From JBQTIU01 sp052387815 (GTDB lineage: Bacteria > Pseudomonadota > Alphaproteobacteria > CACIAM-22H2), in assembly GCA_052387815.1 (NCBI GenBank), contig JBQTIU010000072.1, positions 1 through 25,197 of the forward strand: DNA of 25,197 bases. The letters are read 5' to 3'. The notes beneath the pieces were generated by a model. It did no database searches, was not told the origin of the DNA, and worked only from the letters and a program-made list of their open reading frames with translations. Positions 15,386-23,490 of this stretch are shown one piece after another. Numbering within the stretch: the first letter of the stretch is position 1; every line of letters begins with the position of its first letter. The position numbers and the translations under genes were made by a program.

Positions 15386-16021
15386 ATGGCGGCACGGGTG
15401 TTCACTCTCGCCCAGCAAAAGGGCGGTGCGGGCAAGACGACGCTGGCGGCGCACCTGGCTGTCGCGTGGTCGCTGGGGGCCAAGCGGGTGGCGGTCGTCG
15501 ATATCGATCCGCAGGCGAGCCTCACACAGTGGGTCGAGCTGAGACGCGCCGCGCGCGCCGGGGATGCTGGCTTCACCTTCACCCGGCTCGCCGGCTGGCG
15601 GCTGGCCGGCGAGGCCGAGCGGCTCTCCCGCGACCACGACGCGGTGCTCATCGACTCGCCGCCCCATGCCGAGACCGAGGCCCGGATCGCGATCCGCGCC
15701 GCCTCGCTGGTGGTGGTGCCCGTCCAGCCCTCGCCGATGGATTGGTGGGCGACCCGGCAGACGCTCGAAATCGCCCGCGCCGAGCGCCGCAAGGTGCTGT
15801 TGGTGGTCAACCGCATGCCGGCGCGCACCAACCTCGCGCAAGGCGTAGTCGACGAGCTGGCCGCCTCCGATGTCGGCGCAGCGAAGACCCTGATCGGCAA
15901 CCGCGTCGCCTTCGCCTCCAGCCTCGCTGCCGGGCGCGGCATCACCGAGGCCGAGCCCGGGTCGAGGGCGGCCGCCGAGATCGCGGCCCTCGCCGCGGAA
16001 ATTTGGGAGCGGCCAGAATAG
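15386..16021 (+). CDS. ParA/MinD-type ATPase, orphan
   Basis: This is a 211-residue ParA-family ATPase with the deviant Walker A motif KGGAGKTT at residues 12-19 (two lysines), the switch motif DIDPQAS, and Walker B with VLIDSPPH. PVQPSPMDWWA is typical of the short ParA proteins of alphaproteobacterial chromosomes. These position cargo such as protein clusters or plasmids by ATP-dependent binding to the nucleoid. No parB-like gene, parS repeats or helix-turn-helix N-terminal extension are present, so it is not a standard replicon partition cassette. The ATG at 15386 has GGGGGAG five bases upstream. The cargo is unknown. Confidence 0.87.
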   Translation: MAARVFTLAQQKGGAGKTTLAAHLAVAWSLGAKRVAVVDIDPQASLTQWVELRRAARAGDAGFTFTRLAGWRLAGEAERLSRDHDAVLIDSPPHAETEARIAIRAASLVVVPVQPSPMDWWATRQTLEIARAERRKVLLVVNRMPARTNLAQGVVDELAASDVGAAKTLIGNRVAFASSLAAGRGITEAEPGSRAAAEIAALAAEIWERPE

Positions 16022-16111
16022 GCGTGTCGCCCGCTCGGGCCGCTGGGCCCGCTTCGCTCGCCAACTCGTGCCGCGCGACCATGCGTCGCCGGTAGGCCGG
16101 CCTTGGAAACT

Positions 16112-16246
16112 CCTGGCCTGTTGTGCGGCGCCGCTCACATCTACTTCCTGATTGGCTTCCGCAACCGGCTCGTCGCGCTGATGGACTGGTTGTGGGCCTA
16201 TATGACCTTTGGCCACGGTTCGCGGCTGATCACTGGCCCGGCGTGA
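16112..16246 (+). pseudogene. C-terminal remnant of type II NADH dehydrogenase
   Basis: An open frame ending at TGA 16244-16246 reads AHIYFLIGFRNRLVALMDW, then LWAYMTFGHGSRLITGPA. This is the characteristic membrane-anchoring C-terminus of bacterial type II NADH:quinone oxidoreductases (Ndh), whose last 40 residues contain IYFLIGFRNR and WAY.TF..G.RLITG. Only about 45 codons remain. The FAD- and NADH-binding domains are absent, and upstream lies unrelated sequence after the parA-like gene. This marks a deletion or recombination junction. The remnant's last codons contain the first copy of a 16-bp tandem repeat. Confidence 0.62.
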
Positions 16247-16282
16247 TTCAGGCCCGGCGTGATTCAGGCCCGGCGTGATTCA
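16235..16282 (+). repeat. Three perfect 16-bp tandem repeats
   Basis: GGCCCGGCGTGATTCA is repeated three times without gaps or mismatches (16235-16250, 16251-16266, 16267-16282). The first copy encodes the final Gly-Pro-Ala and TGA of the NADH dehydrogenase remnant, so the array grew by duplicating the gene's end. It lies at the left border of the lower-GC segment with the MscS-type channel. There are no spacers, so it is not a CRISPR. It is a likely slippage hotspot and strain marker. Confidence 0.85.
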
Positions 16283-16366
16283 GGATTGCCGATCGATTCT
16301 TGTCAACGCCAATGCCTTGTTGGTAGAAATCTGTCTGCTCACGCCCTGTCAAGGAACGGAACGGGA

Positions 16367-18388
16367 ATGCGTAAGGGGTTGTGGATTGGCTTTACCAGCA
16401 CGCTTCTCGCCATCGCGTCGCAAACAGCGCTGGCGGAACAGACCGATCGAGGAGCCGCCGGCGTAATCGGCGCGTGGCGGAATGTCGTCGGCGAATTGGC
16501 TGATCACCTCGCAGCGTTGGGCCAGGCGCTATATCGCATACCGGATGCGGCGGATCGGGCGCTGCTGCTACTGACCGATCAGCGTGGGTTGCCGGCACTC
16601 GCGGTTGCCATGCAAGTGTTGGTCGGCCTGGTCGTGTTTGGTTTGGCATTGGAATGGCTTATCGCCCGGCAGGCCGCACCCTTCCGCGGGCGGGTCCGTG
16701 CACTCGTGACGGATTCCTGGCTAAGACGAGCCGGGTATCTGTCGATTTTGCTTGGCATCGAATTTCTCAGCCTGTTCGTGTTTGTCGTGGCGACGAATGT
16801 AGGATCATTCGCATTTTACGAACGGTTCGATCCGCTGCGCGAGCTTGTCACCGCCGCTATTCTGACAATTGCCACCGCGCGTCTCACGAACATTCTCTCG
16901 CGATTCCTGTTGGCGCCGGACGCGCCGCAGCTTCGGTTGGTCGCCCTCGACGATCGAGCGGCGCGACGCGGACATCGCCTAATAGCCACACTGGGGTCCC
17001 TCGCGAGCGTTGGCTATTTCGGTGGTGGGCTTTTCAGCTTGCTCGGTATTCCGGACGATCTCATCGCGGCATGGCACTTGGTACTTGGCCTCGCCTTCAT
17101 CGGGTTCGCGATCGCCCTCGTTTGGATCCAGCGACTTGTGTTTGCTCCGGCCGCTCAGGGGGCGGCCGACGGTGCCATCGATCCTGGGGACCGGCCGATC
17201 GCGCAGATCTGGGGCGTGGCGGCCACCATTTACCTCGTGCTCGCTTGGTGCGTATGGGCCGGCAACCTGCTTCTGGGCCGTTCCATCGAGGCGGTGGGTG
17301 TCTTCGGGGGTGTGGTCATTATTGTCCTGGCGCCGCTCGTGGATGCGATCCTCGAAGGTATTCTCCTCAGGCATCGCGGTGGCGCAGCAGAAAGTGGGAA
17401 ACTGCGGCAGGCGCTGCTCGGAACATTGCGGGCCATCCTCATCACCTTGGCGCTGGTCGCCCTTGTCGATGCCTCCGGAGTCCCGATCATCGCGGGACTG
17501 CGTACCACCACCGGCGCGGCAATTCTCGACGCGGGCTTCGACATCGTGGTCGCTCTCCTCCTCGGGTACCTGGGATGGGAAGGTAGCAAGTGGCTGATGG
17601 AACGGCATTTGGGGCCGGTACCTCCGCCGGGAATCGAGCCAGCGCCGGGCACGCGCACCCACACCCTTCTTCCGATCCTGCGGAGCTTCGTGCTGATCGT
17701 GCTGACGGTCATTATCGGCCTGATCGTTCTTTCATCTCTCGGTATCAACATCGGTCCGCTGTTAACCGGCGCCGGAATCGTTGGCATCGCCATCGGCTTT
17801 GGTGCACAAACGCTGGTCCGCGACATTGTTTCGGGCTTCTTCTTTCTGCTCGATGATGCCTTCCGAATCGGCGAGTACGTCGATGGCGGTCGAGTCAAGG
17901 GCACAGTCGAGCGCATCACAATCCGATCGCTGCAGCTGCGCCATCATCGGGGCGCGCTCCACACCGTCCCGTACGGACAGATTCAAGCTCTCACCAATCA
18001 CTCCCGCGACTGGGTCATCGAGAAGCTCGAGTTTGGTCTTGTCTACGGCACCGACTCGGAGAAGGTCCGCAAGATCATCAAGAAGATCGGAAAGGAGATG
18101 ATGGAAGATCCCGCGATTGCGCCATTCATTCTTGAAACCTTGAAGAGCCAGGGGATCAAACAACTCGGCGACTTCTCAATGGTGTTCCGGACCAAGTTCA
18201 AGGCCAGGCCAGGGCAGCAGTTCCTGGTGCGCCGTGAGGCCTATAGACGCATGCTCGAGGCCTTTGCCGCCAGTGGTATCGAGATCGCCTTCCCGACGGT
18301 GACGGTCGGCGGCTCGGCACCGTCGGAGGCGGCGGCTGCCGCACTGGTATCCGCAAGGACGGGGGACCAGACGTTTCGTTCACGGTAG
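16367..18388 (+). CDS. MscS-family mechanosensitive channel (large, YbiO-like)
   Basis: This is a 673-residue inner-membrane channel with a signal peptide (MRKGLWIGFTSTLLAIASQ, cleavage near ALA-EQ). A long N-terminal part follows, with about ten hydrophobic segments. The MscS core starts near residue 460: pore-lining helix GAGIVGIAIGFGAQTLVRD, then the beta domain containing DDAFRIGEYVDGG, VPYGQIQALTNHSRDW, and a cytoplasmic alpha/beta tail. The long N-terminus resembles E. coli YbiO-type channels, which release solutes on hypo-osmotic shock. I chose ATG 16367 because it begins the signal peptide. The upstream frame back to GTG 16259 would read through the tandem repeat. Codon use is noticeably more AT-rich than flanking genes, suggesting horizontal acquisition. 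Confidence 0.9.
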   Translation: MRKGLWIGFTSTLLAIASQTALAEQTDRGAAGVIGAWRNVVGELADHLAALGQALYRIPDAADRALLLLTDQRGLPALAVAMQVLVGLVVFGLALEWLIARQAAPFRGRVRALVTDSWLRRAGYLSILLGIEFLSLFVFVVATNVGSFAFYERFDPLRELVTAAILTIATARLTNILSRFLLAPDAPQLRLVALDDRAARRGHRLIATLGSLASVGYFGGGLFSLLGIPDDLIAAWHLVLGLAFIGFAIALVWIQRLVFAPAAQGAADGAIDPGDRPIAQIWGVAATIYLVLAWCVWAGNLLLGRSIEAVGVFGGVVIIVLAPLVDAILEGILLRHRGGAAESGKLRQALLGTLRAILITLALVALVDASGVPIIAGLRTTTGAAILDAGFDIVVALLLGYLGWEGSKWLMERHLGPVPPPGIEPAPGTRTHTLLPILRSFVLIVLTVIIGLIVLSSLGINIGPLLTGAGIVGIAIGFGAQTLVRDIVSGFFFLLDDAFRIGEYVDGGRVKGTVERITIRSLQLRHHRGALHTVPYGQIQALTNHSRDWVIEKLEFGLVYGTDSEKVRKIIKKIGKEMMEDPAIAPFILETLKSQGIKQLGDFSMVFRTKFKARPGQQFLVRREAYRRMLEAFAASGIEIAFPTVTVGGSAPSEAAAAALVSARTGDQTFRSR

Positions 18389-18545
18389 GTGTCCAGTTTC
18401 GGGTGTCAACGCCCGAGAGGGCATCGTCAAGCGAAGCGGAAGAACAATTGGATCATGGGAACAGAGGATTTCATAGGTTTTGTGTAAGTGCGGTCCAGCG
18501 AGGAGGGGATGGTCGAGTAGCTCAGCCATTCGGCGTTCGCCCTCT
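18389..18545. other. Low-GC non-coding stretch after the channel gene
   Basis: No gene or terminator is seen here. Like the channel gene, this stretch is markedly lower in GC than the surrounding genome (for example GGATTTCATAGGTTTTGTG around 18466-18484), and GC returns to normal after about 18510. It probably belongs to the same inserted segment and marks its right edge. Confidence 0.4.
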
Positions 18546-18677
18546 AGCGCCGAGCTGGCGCAGCTGTTCCAGGCGACCCAGGCCCTGCCGCAGGCACGGG
18601 CGGTGAGCGAGGACGATATCGCGGCGGAAATCCTCGCCTACCGCCGCGCCTCGGGGTCGGACGAGCGACCCGCTTAG
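18546..18677 (+). pseudogene. Possible 3' remnant of a small antitoxin gene
   Basis: A short open frame ending at TAG 18675-18677 reads SSAELAQLFQATQALPQAR, then AVSEDDIAAEILAYRRASG. The ALPQAR-(A/V)-SEDDIAAEI-AYR tail resembles the C-terminus of short type II antitoxins (Phd/VapB-like) of alphaproteobacteria, the part that binds the toxin. That match is from memory of family patterns and is only moderately secure. The DNA-binding N-terminal half is missing, and the sequence changes to low-GC DNA upstream. No PIN-type toxin follows, because the CBS gene converges immediately (stops overlap). Confidence 0.35.
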
Positions 18678-19114
18678 CCCTGGATCAGGCTTTCGGCGAG
18701 CAGCAGGATGTTGGTCTCCATCTGGTCCTTGACGCTGCGGTAGAGGTCGCGCACCGACACGATGCCGACCAGCCGCTCGCCGGCGACGACCGGCAGGTGG
18801 CGGTAGCCGCGATCGCTCATCATCCTAAGCGCGTGGCTGGCGGGATCGTCGGCGCTGACGGTGTCCGGATCCGCCGTCATGACCTCGCGCAGTCGGGTTC
18901 GGTCCGGATCCCGGCCGGCGGCGACCACGCGGGTGATGGCGTCGCGCTCGGTGAAGATGCCGATCAGCCGGCCGCCCTCGACCACGAGCACCGCTCCGAC
19001 GCGCCGCCGGTCCATCAGCGTTGCGGCCTCGCGGACCGTCGCCTCGCCGCTGAACGTGACCAGTTCCTGCGGGTCGATCACATGCGGCACGATGGTGCGG
19101 TCGTTCGACAGCAT
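18674..19114 (-). CDS. Twin CBS-domain protein
   Basis: This 146-residue protein is made almost only of two CBS motifs, at about residues 10-65 (ending GRLIGIFTERDAI) and 75-135 (ending ERLVGIVSVRDLY). Such pairs form a Bateman module that binds adenine nucleotides and senses energy state. With no catalytic domain it probably regulates a partner. The ATG at 19114 follows the patatin stop by four bases, so the two are translationally coupled, and a partnership with that phospholipase or the operon's other enzymes is plausible. The longer frame upstream of this ATG is an overlap with the patatin gene and is not used. Confidence 0.85.
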   Translation of the reverse strand: MLSNDRTIVPHVIDPQELVTFSGEATVREAATLMDRRRVGAVLVVEGGRLIGIFTERDAITRVVAAGRDPDRTRLREVMTADPDTVSADDPASHALRMMSDRGYRHLPVVAGERLVGIVSVRDLYRSVKDQMETNILLLAESLIQG

Positions 19115-19118
19115 GGGG

Positions 19119-20195
19119 TCAGAAGAACAGCGTCTGCAGGTCGACCGAGGACTTGACGCCGACCGCCTCGAAGTTGCGCTCGAGCCAGGCCTCGGCGGTC
19201 TGGCGGCCAAGCTCGAACAGGGTCGAAAGAAACTGCCAGTCGACGTTGAACTTGCTCGACACGCCGAAGCTCGCCATCCGCTTCTCGGCCTCGATGATGT
19301 GGAAATGGATCTGGCGCAGATGCGACCGGCCGGCGATCTGATGCTGTTCGAGCATCTGGGTGACGAAGGCGATGGTCCGCATCTCGCGCATCATGGTCGC
19401 GTTGAAGCTGATCGCGTTCATGCGGTCGATGATCGCGCGGGCGGACGAGGGCAGCTCGTCGACGCGGATCGGGTTGATCTCGATCAGCACGATGTCGCTG
19501 GCGCGGCATTTGTACAGGAGCGGGAACAGCGCCGGATTGCCCATGAAGCCGCCGTCCCAATAATGCTCGCCGTCGATCTCGACCGCATGGAACAGGGTCG
19601 GCAAGCAGCTCGAGGCCAGCAGCACCTCGGCCGACATCTGGGCCGTGTCGAAGACCCGGATCTTGCCGGTGCGCACATTGGTCGTGCTGACGAACAGCTT
19701 GTTCGCCTCGGCTTGGCGCAGGCGGGGGAAATCGACGAGCGCCAAGAGCACGTCGCGCAGCGGGTTCACGTCGGTCGGGTTGAATTGATAGGGCGACAGG
19801 ACCCGGGTGATGAAGTCGAAGGCCTGATAGGCCGGGGAGTAATCGAGATTGAAATTGCCGAACATGCGGTCGATCTGCGTCGGCTGGAAGACGCTGAACC
19901 GTCCCGCCTCGGAGACGAGCTCCCAGAACCGGCGCAACAGGGCCCGCGCGCCTTGGCGACCGCCTTCCATCATGCCGTAGACGAGAACCGCGCCGTTCAT
20001 CGCCCCAGCGCTGGTGGCGCTGATGCCCTCGATCGCTAGGCGCTTGTCCTCGAGGAGCCGGTCGAGCACGCCCCAGGTGAAGGCACCGTGCGCCCCGCCG
20101 CCCTGCAGGGCGAGGTTGATGCTCCCGGCCCGCGAAACGCGGTCCACGTGCCGTTCGGCCGGCCGGCTGGTCGCCTCGATCGCGCTCGCATCCAT
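19119..20195 (-). CDS. Patatin-like phospholipase
   Basis: This 358-residue lipid acyl hydrolase has the patatin hallmarks: the oxyanion glycine loop QGGGAHGAF at residues 31-39, nucleophile Ser62 in ISATSAGAMNG, ASSCLPTLF near 194-202, and catalytic Asp214 in WDGGF. The nucleophile elbow is A-T-S-A-G rather than the canonical G-x-S-x-G, a variation I believe is shared by many bacterial members, so activity is still expected. There is no signal peptide, so it should act on membranes from the cytoplasm. Gene order and spacing (75 bp after the CysQ-like gene, 4 bp before the CBS gene) indicate one operon. Family members cleave phospholipids or storage-granule lipids; the substrate here is unknown. 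Confidence 0.9.
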   Translation of the reverse strand: MDASAIEATSRPAERHVDRVSRAGSINLALQGGGAHGAFTWGVLDRLLEDKRLAIEGISATSAGAMNGAVLVYGMMEGGRQGARALLRRFWELVSEAGRFSVFQPTQIDRMFGNFNLDYSPAYQAFDFITRVLSPYQFNPTDVNPLRDVLLALVDFPRLRQAEANKLFVSTTNVRTGKIRVFDTAQMSAEVLLASSCLPTLFHAVEIDGEHYWDGGFMGNPALFPLLYKCRASDIVLIEINPIRVDELPSSARAIIDRMNAISFNATMMREMRTIAFVTQMLEQHQIAGRSHLRQIHFHIIEAEKRMASFGVSSKFNVDWQFLSTLFELGRQTAEAWLERNFEAVGVKSSVDLQTLFF

Positions 20196-20270
20196 CGCTT
20201 GCCCCCGCGGGCGTGGGCCAGGCTGGCCACGCCCTTGGCCGCATGGTGGAGCAAATAGGTAAGCGGATTG

Positions 20271-21068
20271 TTAAGATGACCGGCGGGCCTGCGGGGCGCC
20301 GCGGGCGATGAAGTCGGGATTGAGGAACCCGGGCTTGCCATAGAGGAGCGGGGTGCCGGATACGGTCACGACTTGACCGCCGGCCGCCTCGAGCACGGCG
20401 TGGCCGGCGGCGGTGTCCCATTCCATGGTCGGCCCGAAGCGCGGATAGAGATCGGCCGACCCTTCGGCCAGCAAGCCGAACTTGACGGCGCTGCCCATCG
20501 ACCGGCGTTCGACGACGGCAAGCTCCTCGAGGTAGGCGTCGAGGTCCGCCTGCCGCCCATGATGGCGGCTCGCCACCACGACGAGACCGGCCGCGGGCGG
20601 GGTGCGGGCGCGGATCGGGCGCTCGGCGCCGTCGAGGCGGGTGGCGGCGCCGCGGCCAGCGGCATAGGTGATCCCCTTGACCGGCACGTGCACGACGCCG
20701 AGGACCGGGCGCCGGGCCTCGACGAGCGCGATATTGATCGTGAACTCGTCGTTGCGGGCCACGAACTCGCGCGTGCCGTCGATCGGATCGACGAGAAAGA
20801 AGCGCGGCGGCAGGGGGCCGGCGGCAAACGCGACCTCGCCGCGCGCCACGCATTCCTCCGACACGATCGGTGTGCCCGGGGACAGGTGCCCGAGCCCGGC
20901 GAGAATGACCGCCTCGGCGGCCTCGTCGGCCTCGGTCACCGGCGAGGCGTCGGCCTTGACCCGCACCGCCACGCCGCGGGCGTAGTAGCCGAGCGCGACC
21001 TCGCCGGCCGTGCGGGCCAGCCTTACGATCTCGGGAAGCAAGAGCTCGAGTTCGTCGCCGCGGCTCAT
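20271..21068 (-). CDS. cysQ: CysQ-like 3'(2'),5'-bisphosphate nucleotidase / inositol-monophosphatase family
   Basis: This is a 265-residue Mg-dependent, lithium-sensitive-type phosphatase. Metal-binding motifs are SEE at 70-72, DPIDGT at 94-99 and the C-terminal WDTAAGHAVLEAAGG. The TREF directly after DPIDG is typical of CysQ, which removes toxic 3'-phosphoadenosine 5'-phosphate made in sulfate assimilation and sulfotransfer. Inositol monophosphatases usually have a different residue pattern there. The ATG at 21068 overlaps the stop of the molybdopterin subunit (ATGA), showing translational coupling. The pairing with a molybdenum hydroxylase is unusual. No other sulfur-assimilation gene is near. 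Confidence 0.87.
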   Translation of the reverse strand: MSRGDELELLLPEIVRLARTAGEVALGYYARGVAVRVKADASPVTEADEAAEAVILAGLGHLSPGTPIVSEECVARGEVAFAAGPLPPRFFLVDPIDGTREFVARNDEFTINIALVEARRPVLGVVHVPVKGITYAAGRGAATRLDGAERPIRARTPPAAGLVVVASRHHGRQADLDAYLEELAVVERRSMGSAVKFGLLAEGSADLYPRFGPTMEWDTAAGHAVLEAAGGQVVTVSGTPLLYGKPGFLNPDFIARGAPQARRSS

Positions 21069-23404
21069 TCGGCGGCCCGGCGCGATGCCGCGTCGATGAT
21101 TCGCCACAGCTTTTCGGGCGTCGCCGGCATGTCGATATGGCGCACGCCCAAGTGAGCGAGGGCGTCGATCACGGCATTGATGACCGCCGGCGGCGCGCCG
21201 ATCGTCCCGACCTCGCCGGCGCCCTTGACACCTAAGGGATTGGCGCGGCACGGCACTTCGTTGTACGAGAACGAGATCGACGGCACGTCGTCGGCGCGCG
21301 GCAAGCAGTAATCCATGAACGAGCCGGTCAAGAGCTGGCCCGACTCGCGGTCGTAGACGCAGGCTTCGAACAGCGCCTGGCCGATCCCTTGCACGGTTCC
21401 GCCGTGCACCTGGCCCTCTGCGAGCAGCGGGTTCACCACCTTGCCGAGATCGTCGACCACCGTGTAGCGGACCACCCGCGCGACGCCGGTCGCGGCGTCG
21501 ATCTCGACCTCGACGACGTGGCAGCCATTGGGATAGGTGGAGGCGGTCGGATTGAAGTTGCCGAGCTCGTCGAGGCCGGGGGTCGCGCCGGCGGGAAGCT
21601 GGCCGGCGACGAAGCTTTCCTTGGCGACGTCGATGGTCGTCATGGCGCGGTCGGTGCCGGCGACCAGGAACCGTCCGTCCTTGAACTCGATGTCCGCCTC
21701 GGCGGTTTCCATGAGGTGCGCCGCGAGCGCCTTGCCCTTGGCGATGATGCGGTCGGCGGCGGCAACGACGGCCGAGCCGCCCACCGCCAAGGCCTTGCTG
21801 CCGCCGGTGCCGCGGCCAAGGGCGATCTGGTCGGTATCGCCCTGAACGATCCGGATCGACTCGAGGGGCACCCCGAGGCGCCCGGCGGCGAGCTGGGCGT
21901 ATGCGGTCTCGTGGCCCTGGCCGTTATTCTGGCTGCCGATCAGAAGGGTCACGCCCCCCGCCGGGTCGAAACGGATCCGGCACGATTCGTCGGAGCCGCC
22001 GCCGCAGGCCTCGATATAGGTGGCCATGCCGATGCCCCTGAGCTTGCCGTCCTTGGCCGCGGCCGCGCGGCGGGGTGGCAAGCCCGCCCAGTCGGCCAAG
22101 CGCATGGCGTCGTCCATGTTCTTGGCGAAATCCCCGCTGTCGTAGGTGACGCGCAAGGGGGTCTTGTACGGCATCGCCTCGGGCGGGATGAAGTTGCGGC
22201 GGCGGATGTCGTCGGGCGACCGGCCCGTCTCGCGCGCCGCCGCATCGACGAGGCGCTCGACCACATAGGCCGCCTCCGGCCGTCCGGCGCCGCGATAGGC
22301 GTCGACCGGCGCGGTGTTGGTGAACACGCCCTTGACTTCGACGAACGCGGCCGCGGCCGTGTACACGCCGCACAGCAGGCCCGAGCCGGCAAGGGTCGGG
22401 ATGAAGGGCCCGTATTGCGAAAGGTAGGCGCCGAGATTGGCGAGGGTCGACACCTTGATGGCCAGGAACCTGCCGTCGCTCTCCAGCGCCAGCTCGGCAT
22501 GGGTCAGGTGGTCGCGGCCGTGGGTGTCGGAAAGGAAGGCGTCGCCGCGCTCGCCGGTCCATTTGACGCCGCGCGCCAGGGCTTGGGCGGCGAACAGGAC
22601 GCAGACATATTCGGGGAACAGGAACGTCTTCATGCCGAAGGCGCCGCCCACGTCCGGCGTCACCACCCGGATGCGGTGCAAGGGCAACTTGAAGATATTG
22701 TCGGCCAGCGCGGCACGGATCGTATGGCTGCCCTGGCTCGAGGTGTGGAGGGTGAAGCGGCCCTCGGCCGGCGAATATTCGCCGATCGCGTTGCGCGGCT
22801 CCATCGAGTTCGGCACCAGCCGGTTGTTCACGAGGTCGAGGGCCACGACCTTGTGGGCGCCGGCGAAGGCGGCCCTTGTCTTCGCCTCGTCGCCGATCGT
22901 CCAGTCGAAGGCGACGTTGTTCTTGGCGACGTCCCAGATCTGCGGCGCGCCGGGCGCCAGCGCCGCACCGGTTTCGGCGACCGCGGGCAGGGGATCGTAA
23001 CCGACCGCGATCAGCTCGGCCGCGTCCTTGGCTTGGGAGAGGGTCTCGGCGACCACCATCGCCACCGTGTCGCCGACGAACCGGACCCGGTCGGCCGCAA
23101 TCGCGGGCCGCGGGGGAACGCGCATCTTCGAGCCGTCGCGGTTTTCGATCGCCACCCCGCACGGCAGATGCCCGATCCCGGCCGCCGCGAGGTCGGCGCC
23201 GGTGAACACGCCAAGCACCCCCGGCGCGCTCTTTGCCGGCCCCGAATCCACTTTGAGGAGCCGCGCATGGGCATGCGGCGAGCGCAGAAAATAGGCGCAG
23301 GCCTGGCGCGGCACGGTGATGTCGTCGGTATAGAGCCCGCTGCCGGTCAGAAACCGCAGATCCTCGGTGCGGCGGATCGATTGGCCGACTCCAAACTTGA
23401 TCAT
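21065..23404 (-). CDS. Xanthine/CO-dehydrogenase family molybdopterin-binding large subunit
   Basis: This is a 779-residue catalytic subunit of a molybdenum hydroxylase (aerobic CO dehydrogenase/xanthine dehydrogenase family). Visible are the N-terminal GQSIRRTEDLRFLTGSGLYTDD, YRGAGRPEAAYVVERLVD in the active-site region, NNGQGHETAYAQLAAGRLG, and KGAGEVG with the catalytic Glu731. The active-site loop reads AYRGAGR, not AYRCSFR, so this is not a true form I CO dehydrogenase. The substrate is probably an aldehyde, N-heterocycle or acyl-type compound. The medium (FAD) and small (2Fe-2S) subunits that normally sit beside it are absent from the window. I chose ATG 23404, with AAGGGTGG just upstream, over GTG 23413. 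It is the first gene of a four-gene operon. Confidence 0.9.
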   Translation of the reverse strand: MIKFGVGQSIRRTEDLRFLTGSGLYTDDITVPRQACAYFLRSPHAHARLLKVDSGPAKSAPGVLGVFTGADLAAAGIGHLPCGVAIENRDGSKMRVPPRPAIAADRVRFVGDTVAMVVAETLSQAKDAAELIAVGYDPLPAVAETGAALAPGAPQIWDVAKNNVAFDWTIGDEAKTRAAFAGAHKVVALDLVNNRLVPNSMEPRNAIGEYSPAEGRFTLHTSSQGSHTIRAALADNIFKLPLHRIRVVTPDVGGAFGMKTFLFPEYVCVLFAAQALARGVKWTGERGDAFLSDTHGRDHLTHAELALESDGRFLAIKVSTLANLGAYLSQYGPFIPTLAGSGLLCGVYTAAAAFVEVKGVFTNTAPVDAYRGAGRPEAAYVVERLVDAAARETGRSPDDIRRRNFIPPEAMPYKTPLRVTYDSGDFAKNMDDAMRLADWAGLPPRRAAAAKDGKLRGIGMATYIEACGGGSDESCRIRFDPAGGVTLLIGSQNNGQGHETAYAQLAAGRLGVPLESIRIVQGDTDQIALGRGTGGSKALAVGGSAVVAAADRIIAKGKALAAHLMETAEADIEFKDGRFLVAGTDRAMTTIDVAKESFVAGQLPAGATPGLDELGNFNPTASTYPNGCHVVEVEIDAATGVARVVRYTVVDDLGKVVNPLLAEGQVHGGTVQGIGQALFEACVYDRESGQLLTGSFMDYCLPRADDVPSISFSYNEVPCRANPLGVKGAGEVGTIGAPPAVINAVIDALAHLGVRHIDMPATPEKLWRIIDAASRRAAE

Positions 23405-23490
23405 GTCGTCCACCCTTGGCGTGGAGATGCCGATAAAGCGGCACGCCGATCCTTGGCAAGACCGGCGCGAGCGGCGATATTAGCATCCCA
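23405..23490. promoter_or_regulatory. Divergent promoter region between molybdo-subunit operon and SRAP gene
   Basis: These 86 bp separate two divergent starts and must hold promoters for both. A minus-strand ribosome site (AAGGGTGG) lies at 23410-23419. The plus side has only a weak ribosome site before ATG 23491. I found no alphaproteobacterial LexA box (GTTC-N7-GTTC), although SRAP genes are often linked to DNA damage. Confidence 0.35.

Noticed and set aside
15386..16021. Plasmid or chromosome partition locus with nearby origin
   Set aside because: There is no ParB, no parS-like repeats, no replication initiator and no DnaA-box cluster.
16235..16282. CRISPR-like array
   Set aside because: The copies abut directly, are only 16 bp long and have no spacers; no cas gene is present.
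21065..23404. Aerobic carbon monoxide dehydrogenase CoxL
   Set aside because: The active-site loop is AYRGAGR, not AYRCSFR, and the coxM and coxS partners are absent, so a CO-oxidising role is not supported.
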